Source: Mycobacterium sp. M26
Lineage (GTDB): Bacteria; Actinomycetota; Actinomycetes; Mycobacteriales; Mycobacteriaceae
Direction of reading: 5' to 3'
Assembly (NCBI RefSeq): GCF_001494595.1
Contig: NZ_LN929908.1
Coordinates: forward strand, 1,215,716 to 1,279,715
DNA: 64,000 bases
Positions 8,107 to 16,498 of the stretch are shown here, piece after piece (position 1 is the first letter of the stretch; each line of letters starts with the position of its first letter). The notes under the pieces are model-generated. The model made no database searches. It was not told the origin of the DNA and saw nothing but the letters and a program-made list of their open reading frames with translations. Both the position numbers and the translations under genes were made by a program.

Positions 8107-9311
8107 GCAAGCCCCTGGAGGGTGTGCGCGTTCTCGAGGTCGCCATGTACGGCTTCGTGCCGTCCTGCGGTGCGGTACTCGGGGAGTGGGGTGCCGAGGT
8201 CATCAAAGTCGAGCACGCGGTGACCGGTGACCCGCAGCGCGGGCTGCGGCAGACCGGTCCGCTGCGCGTCGAAGGCGAACCGAATCCCAATGTGGAACAT
8301 GCCAATCGGGGTAAGCGCAGCATCGGGCTGGACATGTCGGTGCCCGGCGGCAAAGAGGTACTGCTGGAACTCGTCCGGCGTTCGGACGTCTTCCTGACCA
8401 GCTTCCTGCCCGGTCATCGCCGCAAGTTCGGCATCGACGTCGAGGACATCCGCGCGGTCAACCCGGCGATCATCTACGCCCGCGGCAGCGCTTTCGGGCC
8501 GCGTGGCCTGGAATCGGAGAAAGGCGGTTACGACATGACCGCCTTCTGGTGCCGCGCCGGAACCGCGGCCACCATCACCCCACCCGGCATCGAAGGCATG
8601 ATCGGACCGCCCGGGCCGGCCTACGGCGACACCATCTCCGGCACGAACCTGGCCGGCGGGATCGCGGCGGCGTTGTTCAAACGTGAACGCACCGGCGAAC
8701 CTTCGGTCGTCGATGTCTCGCTGCTGGGCAGTGGGCTGTGGGCGATGGGGCACACCATCGCACTCACCCAGCATCTGGGGGAGCGGTTGGTGGCACCGGT
8801 GCCCGGCGTGCACGGTTCGCCGATCAATCCGCTGGTGGGCCTCTACGAGACCGCCGACGGACGCTACATCTCCTTCGTGATGATGCAGCCCACCAAGTTC
8901 TGGGCCGACGTGTGCCGGCACATGGAGATCACCGAATACATCGACGATCCGCGGTTCGGCTCTGCCGAGCAGATCGCGGCGCACACCGCCGACGCGGTGG
9001 AAATCCTGGGCAAGGCGATGGCCACCCGCACGCTGGCCGAGTGGTCCACGCGGTTCGCCACACTGGCCGGGCCGTGGGCGCCAGTGCAGGACACCTTGCA
9101 GGCTGCCGCCGATGCCCAGGTGCGGGCCAACGAGTATCTGGTCCAGGCCGGTGAACTGGAACTGGTGTCCAATCCGGTGCAGTTCGATGTGGCCGCTCCG
9201 CAGAGCGGCCCGGCCCCGGGTTTCGCCGAGCAGACCGACGAGATCCTCGAGGAGATCGGCCTGGACTGGGACCGCATCATCGAGCTCAAGACCGCCGGCG
9301 CGGTCACCTAG
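8103..9311 (+). CDS. Class III (CaiB/BaiF) CoA-transferase
   Basis: A 402-residue single-unit family III CoA-transferase. It begins with GVRVLEVAMYGFVPSCGAVL and has EVIKVEH, the NRGKRSIGLD segment and GGYDMTAFW with the expected catalytic aspartate (about D144). It ends with a C-terminal GxxxEIL-type helix. It starts inside the stop of the aldehyde dehydrogenase, so the two are translationally coupled. Probable role: transfer of CoA from a donor thioester to the acid made upstream. An AMACR-type racemase is an alternative within the same superfamily. Confidence 0.88.
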   Translation: MSKPLEGVRVLEVAMYGFVPSCGAVLGEWGAEVIKVEHAVTGDPQRGLRQTGPLRVEGEPNPNVEHANRGKRSIGLDMSVPGGKEVLLELVRRSDVFLTSFLPGHRRKFGIDVEDIRAVNPAIIYARGSAFGPRGLESEKGGYDMTAFWCRAGTAATITPPGIEGMIGPPGPAYGDTISGTNLAGGIAAALFKRERTGEPSVVDVSLLGSGLWAMGHTIALTQHLGERLVAPVPGVHGSPINPLVGLYETADGRYISFVMMQPTKFWADVCRHMEITEYIDDPRFGSAEQIAAHTADAVEILGKAMATRTLAEWSTRFATLAGPWAPVQDTLQAAADAQVRANEYLVQAGELELVSNPVQFDVAAPQSGPAPGFAEQTDEILEEIGLDWDRIIELKTAGAVT

Positions 9312-9721
9312 GCAACGCCGGAGAACTCATGTCCTGCCGCACCGAACTGGGTACCTTCCTTACCTTGAGGGCCTGTGACCTGGATCTCACTGGATCACGT
9401 AGCCCGGGTGAGATCACACAGGGTCGATACGCGTCCAATTCTTTGCCAGCTGGGCGCTATTTGCACACAAAAGCAATTGCGGATAGCGATGTGCCAATAA
9501 CGCACGGCGTTAATACTCGGCCGTTCTCAGTTAAATCGATAGCGCAGCTATTCTTACCTGCCGATGGCAGTGGGGCACTCCGCGGCGGCACGCCAGTGGC
9601 GTCCAAAAGATGCACCTCAGACCGCATTTTTTCGGGTCGCGACGACGGACTGAGGGCCCGCGGGGATAGCACTGGCAGAGCCATCTCTGCGCCGCGAGCC
9701 AAGCGCATGAAGAATCGCGCG
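9312..9721. other. Degraded, lower-GC spacer with an inverted repeat
   Basis: No gene is supported here. The stretch from about 9420 is visibly richer in A and T than its neighbours. Near its start GATCTCAC (9383-9390) and GTGAGATC (9408-9415) form an exact 8-base inverted repeat with a 17-base loop. This may be the terminator of the CoA-transferase transcript. The rest looks like eroded coding or foreign DNA. Confidence 0.5.
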
Positions 9722-9852
9722 GACGCCGACGCGTTCGCCTACCGGACTTACAGGATGGCACGGTTGGCATCAGCTGATATTGATGTTGCTGAAGTTCACG
9801 ATTCCCTCACCGTGACCCACCCGATCGGCTATGAAGATGTCGACTTCGCCGC
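9722..9852 (+). pseudogene. Remnant of a thiolase (SCP-x type) gene
   Basis: The rightward reading DIDVAEVHDSLTVTHPIGYE followed by DVDFA closely matches the central block of mycobacterial lipid-transfer thiolases, whose usual form is DIDVAEVHDCFT...YEDLGF. It is preceded by an AYRTYRMA-like helix. Neither the N-terminal cysteine domain nor the C-terminal GGHPxGATG block exists around it, so only about 44 codons survive. The remnant runs straight into the yrbEA start, as if the mce operon had been joined onto a broken thiolase gene. Confidence 0.6.
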
Positions 9853-9884
9853 AACCTCCACCACCCCGGAAGGACCGGTCGCCG

Positions 9885-10694
9885 ATGGCAAGTAAGGGAC
9901 CCGATCGTTGGTCGCCGGGTATTGCCCTGCGTAGTGGGGTGTCGGGGCCGATGCAGGCGATCGGTGGGTTGTTTGCGATGTCGGCTGATGCGGTGCGTTA
10001 TGTGTTCCATAAGCCGTTTCAGTGGCGGGAGTTTTTGGAGCAGTCGTGGTTTGTGGCGCGGGTGTCGTTGGCGCCGACGTTGTTGGTGGCGATTCCGTTC
10101 ACGGTGTTGGTGAGCTTCACGTTGAACATCCTGTTGCGGGAGTTGGGCGCGGCGGATCTCTCGGGTGCCGGTGCCGCGTTTGGTGCGGTGACGCAGGTGG
10201 GCCCTCTGGTGACGGTGTTGATCGTGGCCGGTGCGGGGGCGACGGCGATGTGTGCGGATTTGGGGTCGCGCACGATTCGTGAAGAGATCGACGCGATGGA
10301 GGTGTTGGGGATCAACCCGGTGCAGCGGTTGGTGACGCCGCGGATGTTGGCTTCGGGTCTGGTTGCGCTGTTGCTCAATTCGTTGGTGGTGATCATCGGC
10401 ATTTTGGGTGGCTATGTGTTTTCGGTGTTTGTTCAGGATGTGAATCCGGGGGCGTTCGCGGCGGGGATCACGTTGTTGACCGGGGTGCCGGAGGTGATCA
10501 TCTCGTGTGTCAAGGCGGCGTTGTTCGGGTTGATCGCGGGGTTGGTGGCTTGTTATCGGGGGTTGACGATTTCCGGTGGTGGTGCCAAGGCGGTGGGTAA
10601 TGCGGTCAACGAGACGGTGGTGTACGCCTTCATGGCGTTGTTCGTGGTCAATGTGGTCGTGACGGCCATCGGCATCCGCATGACCACCCGGTAG
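9885..10694 (+). CDS. yrbEA: YrbE family Mce permease, first subunit
   Basis: A 269-residue integral membrane protein of the MlaE/YrbE family, with about five to six hydrophobic segments. It carries the signature EEIDAMEVLGINPVQRLVTPR, which contacts the ATPase, and ends with the conserved GNAVNETVVYAF and GIRMTTR. The ATG at 9885 is chosen because GGAAGGA lies ten bases upstream; earlier in-frame ATGs fall within the thiolase remnant. The sequence is most like YrbE4A as I recall that family. It begins the mce operon, whose product is a lipid or steroid importer driven by a shared MceG ATPase encoded elsewhere. Codon use is odd: many TTG, GTG, TAT and TTT codons where neighbours use C-ending codons. 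Confidence 0.93.
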   Translation: MASKGPDRWSPGIALRSGVSGPMQAIGGLFAMSADAVRYVFHKPFQWREFLEQSWFVARVSLAPTLLVAIPFTVLVSFTLNILLRELGAADLSGAGAAFGAVTQVGPLVTVLIVAGAGATAMCADLGSRTIREEIDAMEVLGINPVQRLVTPRMLASGLVALLLNSLVVIIGILGGYVFSVFVQDVNPGAFAAGITLLTGVPEVIISCVKAALFGLIAGLVACYRGLTISGGGAKAVGNAVNETVVYAFMALFVVNVVVTAIGIRMTTR

Positions 10695-10706
10695 AGGAAC
10701 GCACCC

Positions 10707-11552
10707 ATGGCACTCCCAGCGGTCTACCCGCGATTGACCCGGCAGCTCAAGCGACCCATCGGGACGCTGGGCCGCATTGGTGATCACACGCTGTTCTATG
10801 CCCGTGCGATTGGTGGGACGCCGCATGCGGCGGTGCATTTCCGTAAGGAGATCATTCGGTTGATTGCCGAGATCTCCATGGGGGCGGGCACGTTGGCGAT
10901 GATCGGTGGCACGGTGGTCATCGTCGGGTTCTTGACCCTGGCCGCCGGTGGCACGCTGGCGGTGCAGGGCTATAGCTCGTTGGGCAATATCGGCATCGAG
11001 GCGCTGACCGGCTTTTTGGCGGCGTTCATCAACGTGCGCATCAGTGCGCCGGTAGTCGCCGGGATCGGGCTGGCCGCCACCTTCGGCGCCGGGGTGACCG
11101 CCCAGCTGGGCGCGATGCGGATCAACGAGGAGATCGACGCCCTGGAGTCGATGGGCATCCGCCCGGTCGAATACCTGGTGAGCACCCGGATCGTGGCCGG
11201 CATGGTGGCGATCACCCCGCTGTACTCGATCGCGGTGATCCTGTCCTTCGTGGCCAGCCAGTTCACCACCGTGGTGTTGTTCGGTCAGTCCGGTGGCCTC
11301 TATGACCACTACTTCAATACCTTCCTCAACCCGATCGATCTGCTGTGGTCGTTTCTGCAGGCGGTGTTGATGGCGATCACGATCCTGTTGATCCACACCT
11401 ACTTCGGCTACTTCGCCACCGGCGGACCCTCGGGAGTCGGGGTCGCGGTGGGCAACGCGGTACGCACATCCCTGATCGTGGTGGTCTCGGTGACCCTGCT
11501 GGTCTCCCTGGCCATCTACGGCTCCAACGGCAACTTCAACCTGTCCGGATAG
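10707..11552 (+). CDS. yrbEB: YrbE family Mce permease, second subunit
   Basis: A 281-residue MlaE-type permease with the conserved EEIDALESMGIRPVEYLVSTR segment and the YrbE4B-like ending SLAIYGSNGNFNLSG. AGGAACGC precedes the ATG, and the gap to yrbEA is 12 bases. It would pair with yrbEA to make the transmembrane channel of the Mce importer. The first third shares the unusual G/T-ending codon use of yrbEA. From about 11040 the gene switches to the C-ending use of the downstream mce genes, a possible recombination boundary. Confidence 0.93.
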   Translation: MALPAVYPRLTRQLKRPIGTLGRIGDHTLFYARAIGGTPHAAVHFRKEIIRLIAEISMGAGTLAMIGGTVVIVGFLTLAAGGTLAVQGYSSLGNIGIEALTGFLAAFINVRISAPVVAGIGLAATFGAGVTAQLGAMRINEEIDALESMGIRPVEYLVSTRIVAGMVAITPLYSIAVILSFVASQFTTVVLFGQSGGLYDHYFNTFLNPIDLLWSFLQAVLMAITILLIHTYFGYFATGGPSGVGVAVGNAVRTSLIVVVSVTLLVSLAIYGSNGNFNLSG

Positions 11553-11561
11553 GGAGAAGAC

Positions 11562-12848
11562 GTGACGCGAAACCTCGGTCCGGGCCCGGCTGACCGATCC
11601 GAAACCGAAACCGCCGCCGCGCCTATCGCGGCGCGGCCCGGCCAGAGCTTCGGCGCCCGCAGTTCCGCGCGCCCGCTCGCGGGTCTGGCGACGGTGCTCG
11701 CCATCATCGCCATCGTGGCCGTCTCGGTCGGGTTGTTCCGTGGTTCCTTCACCAAAACCGTTCCGGTGACGGTGATCTCCGATCGCGCCGGCCTGGTGAT
11801 GAACCCCGATGCCCGGGTCAAGATGCGCGGGGTCCAGGTGGGCAAGGTGGCCTCGATCGAGGCCCGCTCGGACGGGACCGCGGCCCTGCACCTGGCGATG
11901 GATCCCGACCAGCTGCGCCACATTCCCGAGAACGTTCTGGTCGACATCGCCTCCACCACCGTATTCGGATCGAAGTTCGTCGAACTGGTACCGCCGGCGG
12001 ATCCGTCGACGAGCCGGATGAAGCCCGGACAGGTGGTCACCGCCGGGCATGTGACCGTCGAGATCAATACTGTTTTCCAGCAACTGGTTTCAGTGCTCAA
12101 CAAGCTGGACCCGGCCAAACTCAACGAGACCCTCGGCGCCATCTCGAAGGCGTTCAGTGGCCGTGGGGAGAAGATCGGGCAGACGCTGACCGACTTCGAC
12201 CGGCTGTTGGCCAAGCTCGACCCCAGCCTGCCAAACCTGCGGCACGACATCGAGGTCTTCCCCGCAGTGGCCGATACCTACGCCGAGGCTTCCGACGATC
12301 TGATCCGCACCGCCGACAACGCCGCCCAGCTCAGTCGGTCGATCGTCGAGGAGCAGCAGAACCTCGACGCGGTGCTGATGAGTGCTGCCGGGTTCGCCGA
12401 TCTGGGCAATGAAGTCCTCAGCGACAACCGGCAGGGGCTCACCGACGCGGTTCACGTGCTGCTGCCGACGACGGCCCTGCTGGCCAAGTACCACGAGAAC
12501 ATCTCCTGCGGCCTGGGCGGCATCGTTCCGTTCGCCACCTCGCCGCCGCTGCCGGTCCCCGGCGTCCTGGTCTCGGTCAGCTTCCTGCTCGGTATCGAGC
12601 GCTACCGCTGGCCGCAGGACCTGCCGAAGGTCAACGCCAAACTCGACCGCCCGATCTGCAAAGAGATGGGATTGCCCAACGTGCCCTACGAGTACGTGCC
12701 GCCGATGCTCGTCGGTGACGTGGGCGCCAACCCGTGGCGCTACGGCAACCAGGGCATCCTGCTCAACTCCGACGGCCTCAAGCAGGCGCTGTTCGGCCCG
12801 ATCGACGGCCCGCCGCGTAACACCACCCAGATGGGGATGCCGGGATGA
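11562..12848 (+). CDS. mceA: Mce family protein A
   Basis: A 428-residue exported Mce protein. It has an N-terminal transmembrane anchor (about 47-65), then the MCE/MlaD domain with VPVTVISDRAGLVMNPDARVKMRGVQVGKV, followed by a long helical region and the C-terminal conserved block with cysteines (ISCGLGG, PICKEMGLPN). GTG start follows AGGGAGA. MceA-F subunits form a hexameric tunnel carrying hydrophobic molecules across the periplasm. The gene overlaps mceB by ATGATG coupling. Which Mce class (Mce4-like or other) cannot be settled by eye. Confidence 0.93.
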   Translation: MTRNLGPGPADRSETETAAAPIAARPGQSFGARSSARPLAGLATVLAIIAIVAVSVGLFRGSFTKTVPVTVISDRAGLVMNPDARVKMRGVQVGKVASIEARSDGTAALHLAMDPDQLRHIPENVLVDIASTTVFGSKFVELVPPADPSTSRMKPGQVVTAGHVTVEINTVFQQLVSVLNKLDPAKLNETLGAISKAFSGRGEKIGQTLTDFDRLLAKLDPSLPNLRHDIEVFPAVADTYAEASDDLIRTADNAAQLSRSIVEEQQNLDAVLMSAAGFADLGNEVLSDNRQGLTDAVHVLLPTTALLAKYHENISCGLGGIVPFATSPPLPVPGVLVSVSFLLGIERYRWPQDLPKVNAKLDRPICKEMGLPNVPYEYVPPMLVGDVGANPWRYGNQGILLNSDGLKQALFGPIDGPPRNTTQMGMPG

Positions 12849-13876
12849 TGCGCCGACACCGGACACTGATCAAGTTCGTCATCTTCGGGATCGTGATGTC
12901 GATCCTGACGGCCTCGCTGTTCTTCATCTTCGGGCAGTACCGCACCGGCGCCACCAACTCGTACTCGGCGGTGTTTAACGACGCCTCGCGGCTGAAGACC
13001 GGAGACACCGTGCGGGTGGCCGGAATTCGGGTCGGCACGGTCAACGATCTCGAGCTGCGCCCGGACAAGTCGGTGCTGGTGACGTTCGACGCGGACCGCG
13101 ACGTGGTGCTGACCACGGGAACCAAGGCCGCCGTGCGCTACCTCAACCTCGTCGGCGACCGTTACCTGGAACTGGTGGACGGACCCGGCTCGACCCGGGT
13201 GATGCCGGCCGGATCGCAGATCCCGGCTGACCGTACGGCCGGAGCGCTGGACCTCGATCTGCTGCTGGGCGGCCTCAAACCTGTTATCCAGGGCCTCAAT
13301 CCGCAGGATGTCAACGCGCTGACGACGTCGCTGATCCAGGCCTTCCAGGGCCAGGGCGGCACCTTGCAGTCGCTGTTTTCCAAGACCTCCTCGTTCTCCA
13401 ATGCGCTGGCCGATAACAACCAGACCATCGAGCAGCTCATCGAGAACCTCAACACCGTTGTCGGGGTGCTGGCCAAGGACGGCGACAAGTTCGACGCGTC
13501 GATCGACAAGCTCGAGCAGCTGATCTCGGGACTGTCGGGGGACCGCGATCCGATCGGTACCGCCATCACCTCGCTGGACAACGGCACTGCCTCGCTGGCC
13601 AGCCTGCTCGGCGAAGCCCGCTCGCCGCTGGCCAAGTCGGTCGAGCAGATGAATCGCCTTGCGCCGCTGCTCTACGACAGCAAGGACGGACTGGAGGCCG
13701 GGATCAAGCGGATGCCCGGCAACTACCGCAAGCTCGTGCGACTGGGCGCCTACGGCAGCTTCATCCAGTACTACATCTGCGGCCTGTCGATCCGGGCGAC
13801 CGATCTACAGGGCCGGACGGTGGTCTTCCCGTGGATCAAGCAAGAGACCGGAAGGTGCACGGAACCCGATGCTTAA
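12845..13876 (+). CDS. mceB: Mce family protein B
   Basis: A 343-residue Mce subunit beginning MMRRHR with a single hydrophobic anchor (about 9-27), then the MCE domain (NDASRLKTGDTVRVAGIRVGTV, about 43-64), and a C-terminal helical domain with several heptad-like stretches. It ends with the MceB-typical YYICGLSIRA and TGRCTEPDA. It overlaps the preceding stop by four bases and the following start by eight, so it is translated as part of the mce operon. It is one of six different subunits of the import tunnel. Confidence 0.92.
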   Translation: MMRRHRTLIKFVIFGIVMSILTASLFFIFGQYRTGATNSYSAVFNDASRLKTGDTVRVAGIRVGTVNDLELRPDKSVLVTFDADRDVVLTTGTKAAVRYLNLVGDRYLELVDGPGSTRVMPAGSQIPADRTAGALDLDLLLGGLKPVIQGLNPQDVNALTTSLIQAFQGQGGTLQSLFSKTSSFSNALADNNQTIEQLIENLNTVVGVLAKDGDKFDASIDKLEQLISGLSGDRDPIGTAITSLDNGTASLASLLGEARSPLAKSVEQMNRLAPLLYDSKDGLEAGIKRMPGNYRKLVRLGAYGSFIQYYICGLSIRATDLQGRTVVFPWIKQETGRCTEPDA

Positions 13877-14966
13877 GTACCGCGGAGCGAATCTGGCCAG
13901 GGCGGGTTTCCTTGGCGCGACCCTGATCATCCTGGTGATCCTGGTGGGCCTGCAGCCCGAGAAGCTGCTGTCGATGGCGACCAACGTCAAGTATCAGGCG
14001 GTGTTCAGCGAGGCCGGCGGCATCATGCCGGGTAACGACGTCACGGTGTCGGGTATGAAAGTCGGCAGCGTCCAGGATGTTTCGCTGGTCGACGGCGATG
14101 CCCTGGTCACCTTCCTGGTCAAGGGTGCGGTGCCACTGGGGTCGGATACGACCGCCCACATCCGCACCGGCACGCTGCTCGGCGAACGGGTGCTGACCCT
14201 GGAGTCGGCGGGCAGCGGCACGATGCCGCCGCGCACCCAGATCCCGATCACGAGAACGTCTTCGCCCTACTCGCTGACCGAGGCGGTCAGTGACCTGACC
14301 GCCAACACGGCGGGAACCGACACCGCCTCGCTCAACCAGTCGCTGGACACCCTGTCGGACACCCTCGATCAGCTTGCTCCGCAACTGGGTCCCACTTTCG
14401 ACGGGGTGACGCGACTGTCCAAGTCGCTCAACGCCCGTAACGACTCGCTGGCCTCACTGCTCAAGAACGCTGCCGATGTCAGCGTCGTCCTCGGCAAGCG
14501 CAGCGAGAAGCTGAACACCCTGTTGCTCAACGGAAACGACCTGCTCGGTGTCCTCAACGACCGCCGGCTGGCGATCTCCAACCTGCTGGCCAACACCTCG
14601 GCGGTCGCCCAGCAGATCACCGGATTGGTCAATGACAACGAGGCCAAGCTGGCGCCGACGCTCAAGCGGCTGAACTCGGTGCTGGCGATGCTGGAGAACC
14701 AGCGTGACAACATCGCAAAGGCCCTGCCTGGGCTGGCGAAGTTCCAGCTGACCCAGGGCGAAACGGTGTCCAGCGGGTTCTATTACAACGCCTTCGTGCC
14801 TAACGTCCAGCCCGCCCAGCTATTGCAGCCGTTCTTCGACTATGCGTTCGGCTTCCGCCGCGGTATCGACGCCGGCCAGCCGCCGGACAACGCCGGACCG
14901 CGTGCCGAGATTCCGTTCCCCTACAACGGCATACCGCAGCCCAACGAACGGTGGGGTCAGCCATGA
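13869..14966 (+). CDS. mceC: Mce family protein C
   Basis: A 365-residue Mce subunit; ATG overlaps the end of mceB. It has an N-terminal anchor (about 11-27), then the MCE domain with FSEAGGIMPGNDVTVSGMKVGSV. A helical domain follows that is rich in NDSLASLL and KLNTLLLNGNDLL repeats, and the C-terminus is proline-containing (EIPFPYNGIPQPNERW). Size and order match MceC of complete operons. It is coupled to mceD by an ATGA overlap. No signs of damage were seen. Confidence 0.92.
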   Translation: MLKYRGANLARAGFLGATLIILVILVGLQPEKLLSMATNVKYQAVFSEAGGIMPGNDVTVSGMKVGSVQDVSLVDGDALVTFLVKGAVPLGSDTTAHIRTGTLLGERVLTLESAGSGTMPPRTQIPITRTSSPYSLTEAVSDLTANTAGTDTASLNQSLDTLSDTLDQLAPQLGPTFDGVTRLSKSLNARNDSLASLLKNAADVSVVLGKRSEKLNTLLLNGNDLLGVLNDRRLAISNLLANTSAVAQQITGLVNDNEAKLAPTLKRLNSVLAMLENQRDNIAKALPGLAKFQLTQGETVSSGFYYNAFVPNVQPAQLLQPFFDYAFGFRRGIDAGQPPDNAGPRAEIPFPYNGIPQPNERWGQP

Positions 14967-16456
14967 GACGGAATCGACTGGTCCTGGCGGCAGTGGCCCT
15001 GCTGGCTGTGCTGCTGCTCGCCGGTGCGGCGTTCCTGGTGCGCAAGATATATTTCGCCCCCACCACGATCACCGCCTACTTCCCGAGCGCCACCGGCATC
15101 TACCCCGGTGACGAGGTGCGGGTGTCGGGGGTGAAGGTCGGCAAGATCAGCTCGATCGAGCCGGACGGCACCCAGGCCAAGATCACCATGAACGTCGACC
15201 ACGACGTCCCGGTGCCGGCCGACGCCAAGGCCGTCATCGTGGCCCAGAACCTGGTGGCCGCGCGCTACGTCCAGTTGACGCCGGCCTACCGCAAGAACAG
15301 CGGCCCGAAGATGGCCAGCGGCGCGGTGATTCCCGTCGATCGCACCGCGGTCCCGGTCGAGTGGGACGAGGTCAAGAATCAGGTCACCCGGCTGGCCACC
15401 GACCTGGGCCCGCAAGGCAACGTCTCGACCACCTCGGTGAGCAAGTTCATCGACAGCGCCGCCAACGCACTGGACGGCAACGGTGAGAAGCTGCGGCAGA
15501 CCATCGCCGAGTTGTCCGGTGTCAGCCGGGTGCTCGCCGAGGGCAGCGGCAACATCGTCGACATCATCAAGAACCTGCAGGCCGTGGTGACGACGTTGCG
15601 GGACAGCAATGTTCAGATCGTCCAGTTCCAGGATCGGCTGGCCACGCTGACCAGCGTGATCAACGACAGCAGTTCGGATCTCGACGGCGCGATCACCAAC
15701 CTGTCGGTGGCGATCGGCGAGGTGCAGCGGTTCATCGCCGAAACCCGTGACCCGACCTCCGAGCAGATCCAGCGCCTGGGCAATGTCACCCAGATCCTGG
15801 TGGACAACAAGACCGCGCTGGAGAACAACCTGCACATCGCGCCGACCGCATTCGCCAACGGCTACAACATCTACAACCCGGACACCGGCGATTTCGGCGG
15901 TGGCTTCACCCTGCCTAACTTCTCCAGTCCGGTCGGGTTCATCTGTGGCTCCATCGGTGCGCTGGAGAACACCACCGCGCCCGAGACCGCCAAGCTGTGT
16001 GCGCAGTACCTCGGCCCGGCCCTGCGGTTGTTGAACTTCAACTACATTCCGATTCCGACCAACCCGTACCTGATGAAGTCGGCGAACCCGAACAACATCG
16101 TCTACACCGACCCGTCACTGGCACCGGGTGGTCCGGGACCGCAGCGCGGTCCGGAGGATGCGCCGGCGATCTCGGCCTACACCGGGCTCAACAACGACGT
16201 CGGTGCGCCGCCCAATTACGGTCAGCCCCCGGCCATCGCGCCCGGACCGACCGCGCCTGATGTGCCGCACGCCCCGGTCTACCCGTCGCCGGCGCTGTTG
16301 CCGGGACAGTCGGTGCCGACGGTGTCCAACCTGCCGGGCATGTTGATGCCGGGCACCACCGGACCGATTCCCGACCCGTCGTATGTGCCGCCGGACGCCC
16401 CGCCCGCGCCGGCCGCCCCGCCTGGTCCGCCCATGCCGGCCGAAGGGACACCGTGA
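14963..16456 (+). CDS. mceD: Mce family protein D
   Basis: A 497-residue Mce subunit. The start is the ATG at 14963 (MRRNRLVLAAVALLAVLLLAG), which gives an N-terminal anchor at about 6-24. The MCE domain follows with FPSATGIYPGDEVRVSGVKVGKI, then long helices and a cysteine-bearing block (GFICGSIGAL, AKLCAQYLGP). The tail, about 120 residues, is rich in Pro, Ala and Gly. Overlapping ATGA with mceC. The extended disordered tail is a known property of MceD/F-type subunits. Confidence 0.92.
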   Translation: MRRNRLVLAAVALLAVLLLAGAAFLVRKIYFAPTTITAYFPSATGIYPGDEVRVSGVKVGKISSIEPDGTQAKITMNVDHDVPVPADAKAVIVAQNLVAARYVQLTPAYRKNSGPKMASGAVIPVDRTAVPVEWDEVKNQVTRLATDLGPQGNVSTTSVSKFIDSAANALDGNGEKLRQTIAELSGVSRVLAEGSGNIVDIIKNLQAVVTTLRDSNVQIVQFQDRLATLTSVINDSSSDLDGAITNLSVAIGEVQRFIAETRDPTSEQIQRLGNVTQILVDNKTALENNLHIAPTAFANGYNIYNPDTGDFGGGFTLPNFSSPVGFICGSIGALENTTAPETAKLCAQYLGPALRLLNFNYIPIPTNPYLMKSANPNNIVYTDPSLAPGGPGPQRGPEDAPAISAYTGLNNDVGAPPNYGQPPAIAPGPTAPDVPHAPVYPSPALLPGQSVPTVSNLPGMLMPGTTGPIPDPSYVPPDAPPAPAAPPGPPMPAEGTP

Positions 16457-16498
16457 TGAGTAGAACGACGATTCGGCACGCTGGAATCGAATTCGCCG

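Noticed and set aside
9329..9895. A 188-codon rightward frame before the mce operon as an intact gene
   Set aside because: Only the thiolase-like end is recognisable, its front is AT-richer and unlike any protein, and it overlaps the yrbEA start. I treat it as a remnant.
9807..12083. Long leftward frame opposite yrbE and mceA
   Set aside because: It is rich in Arg, His and Gln as expected from the reverse strand of a high-GC gene; the rightward genes have clear domains.
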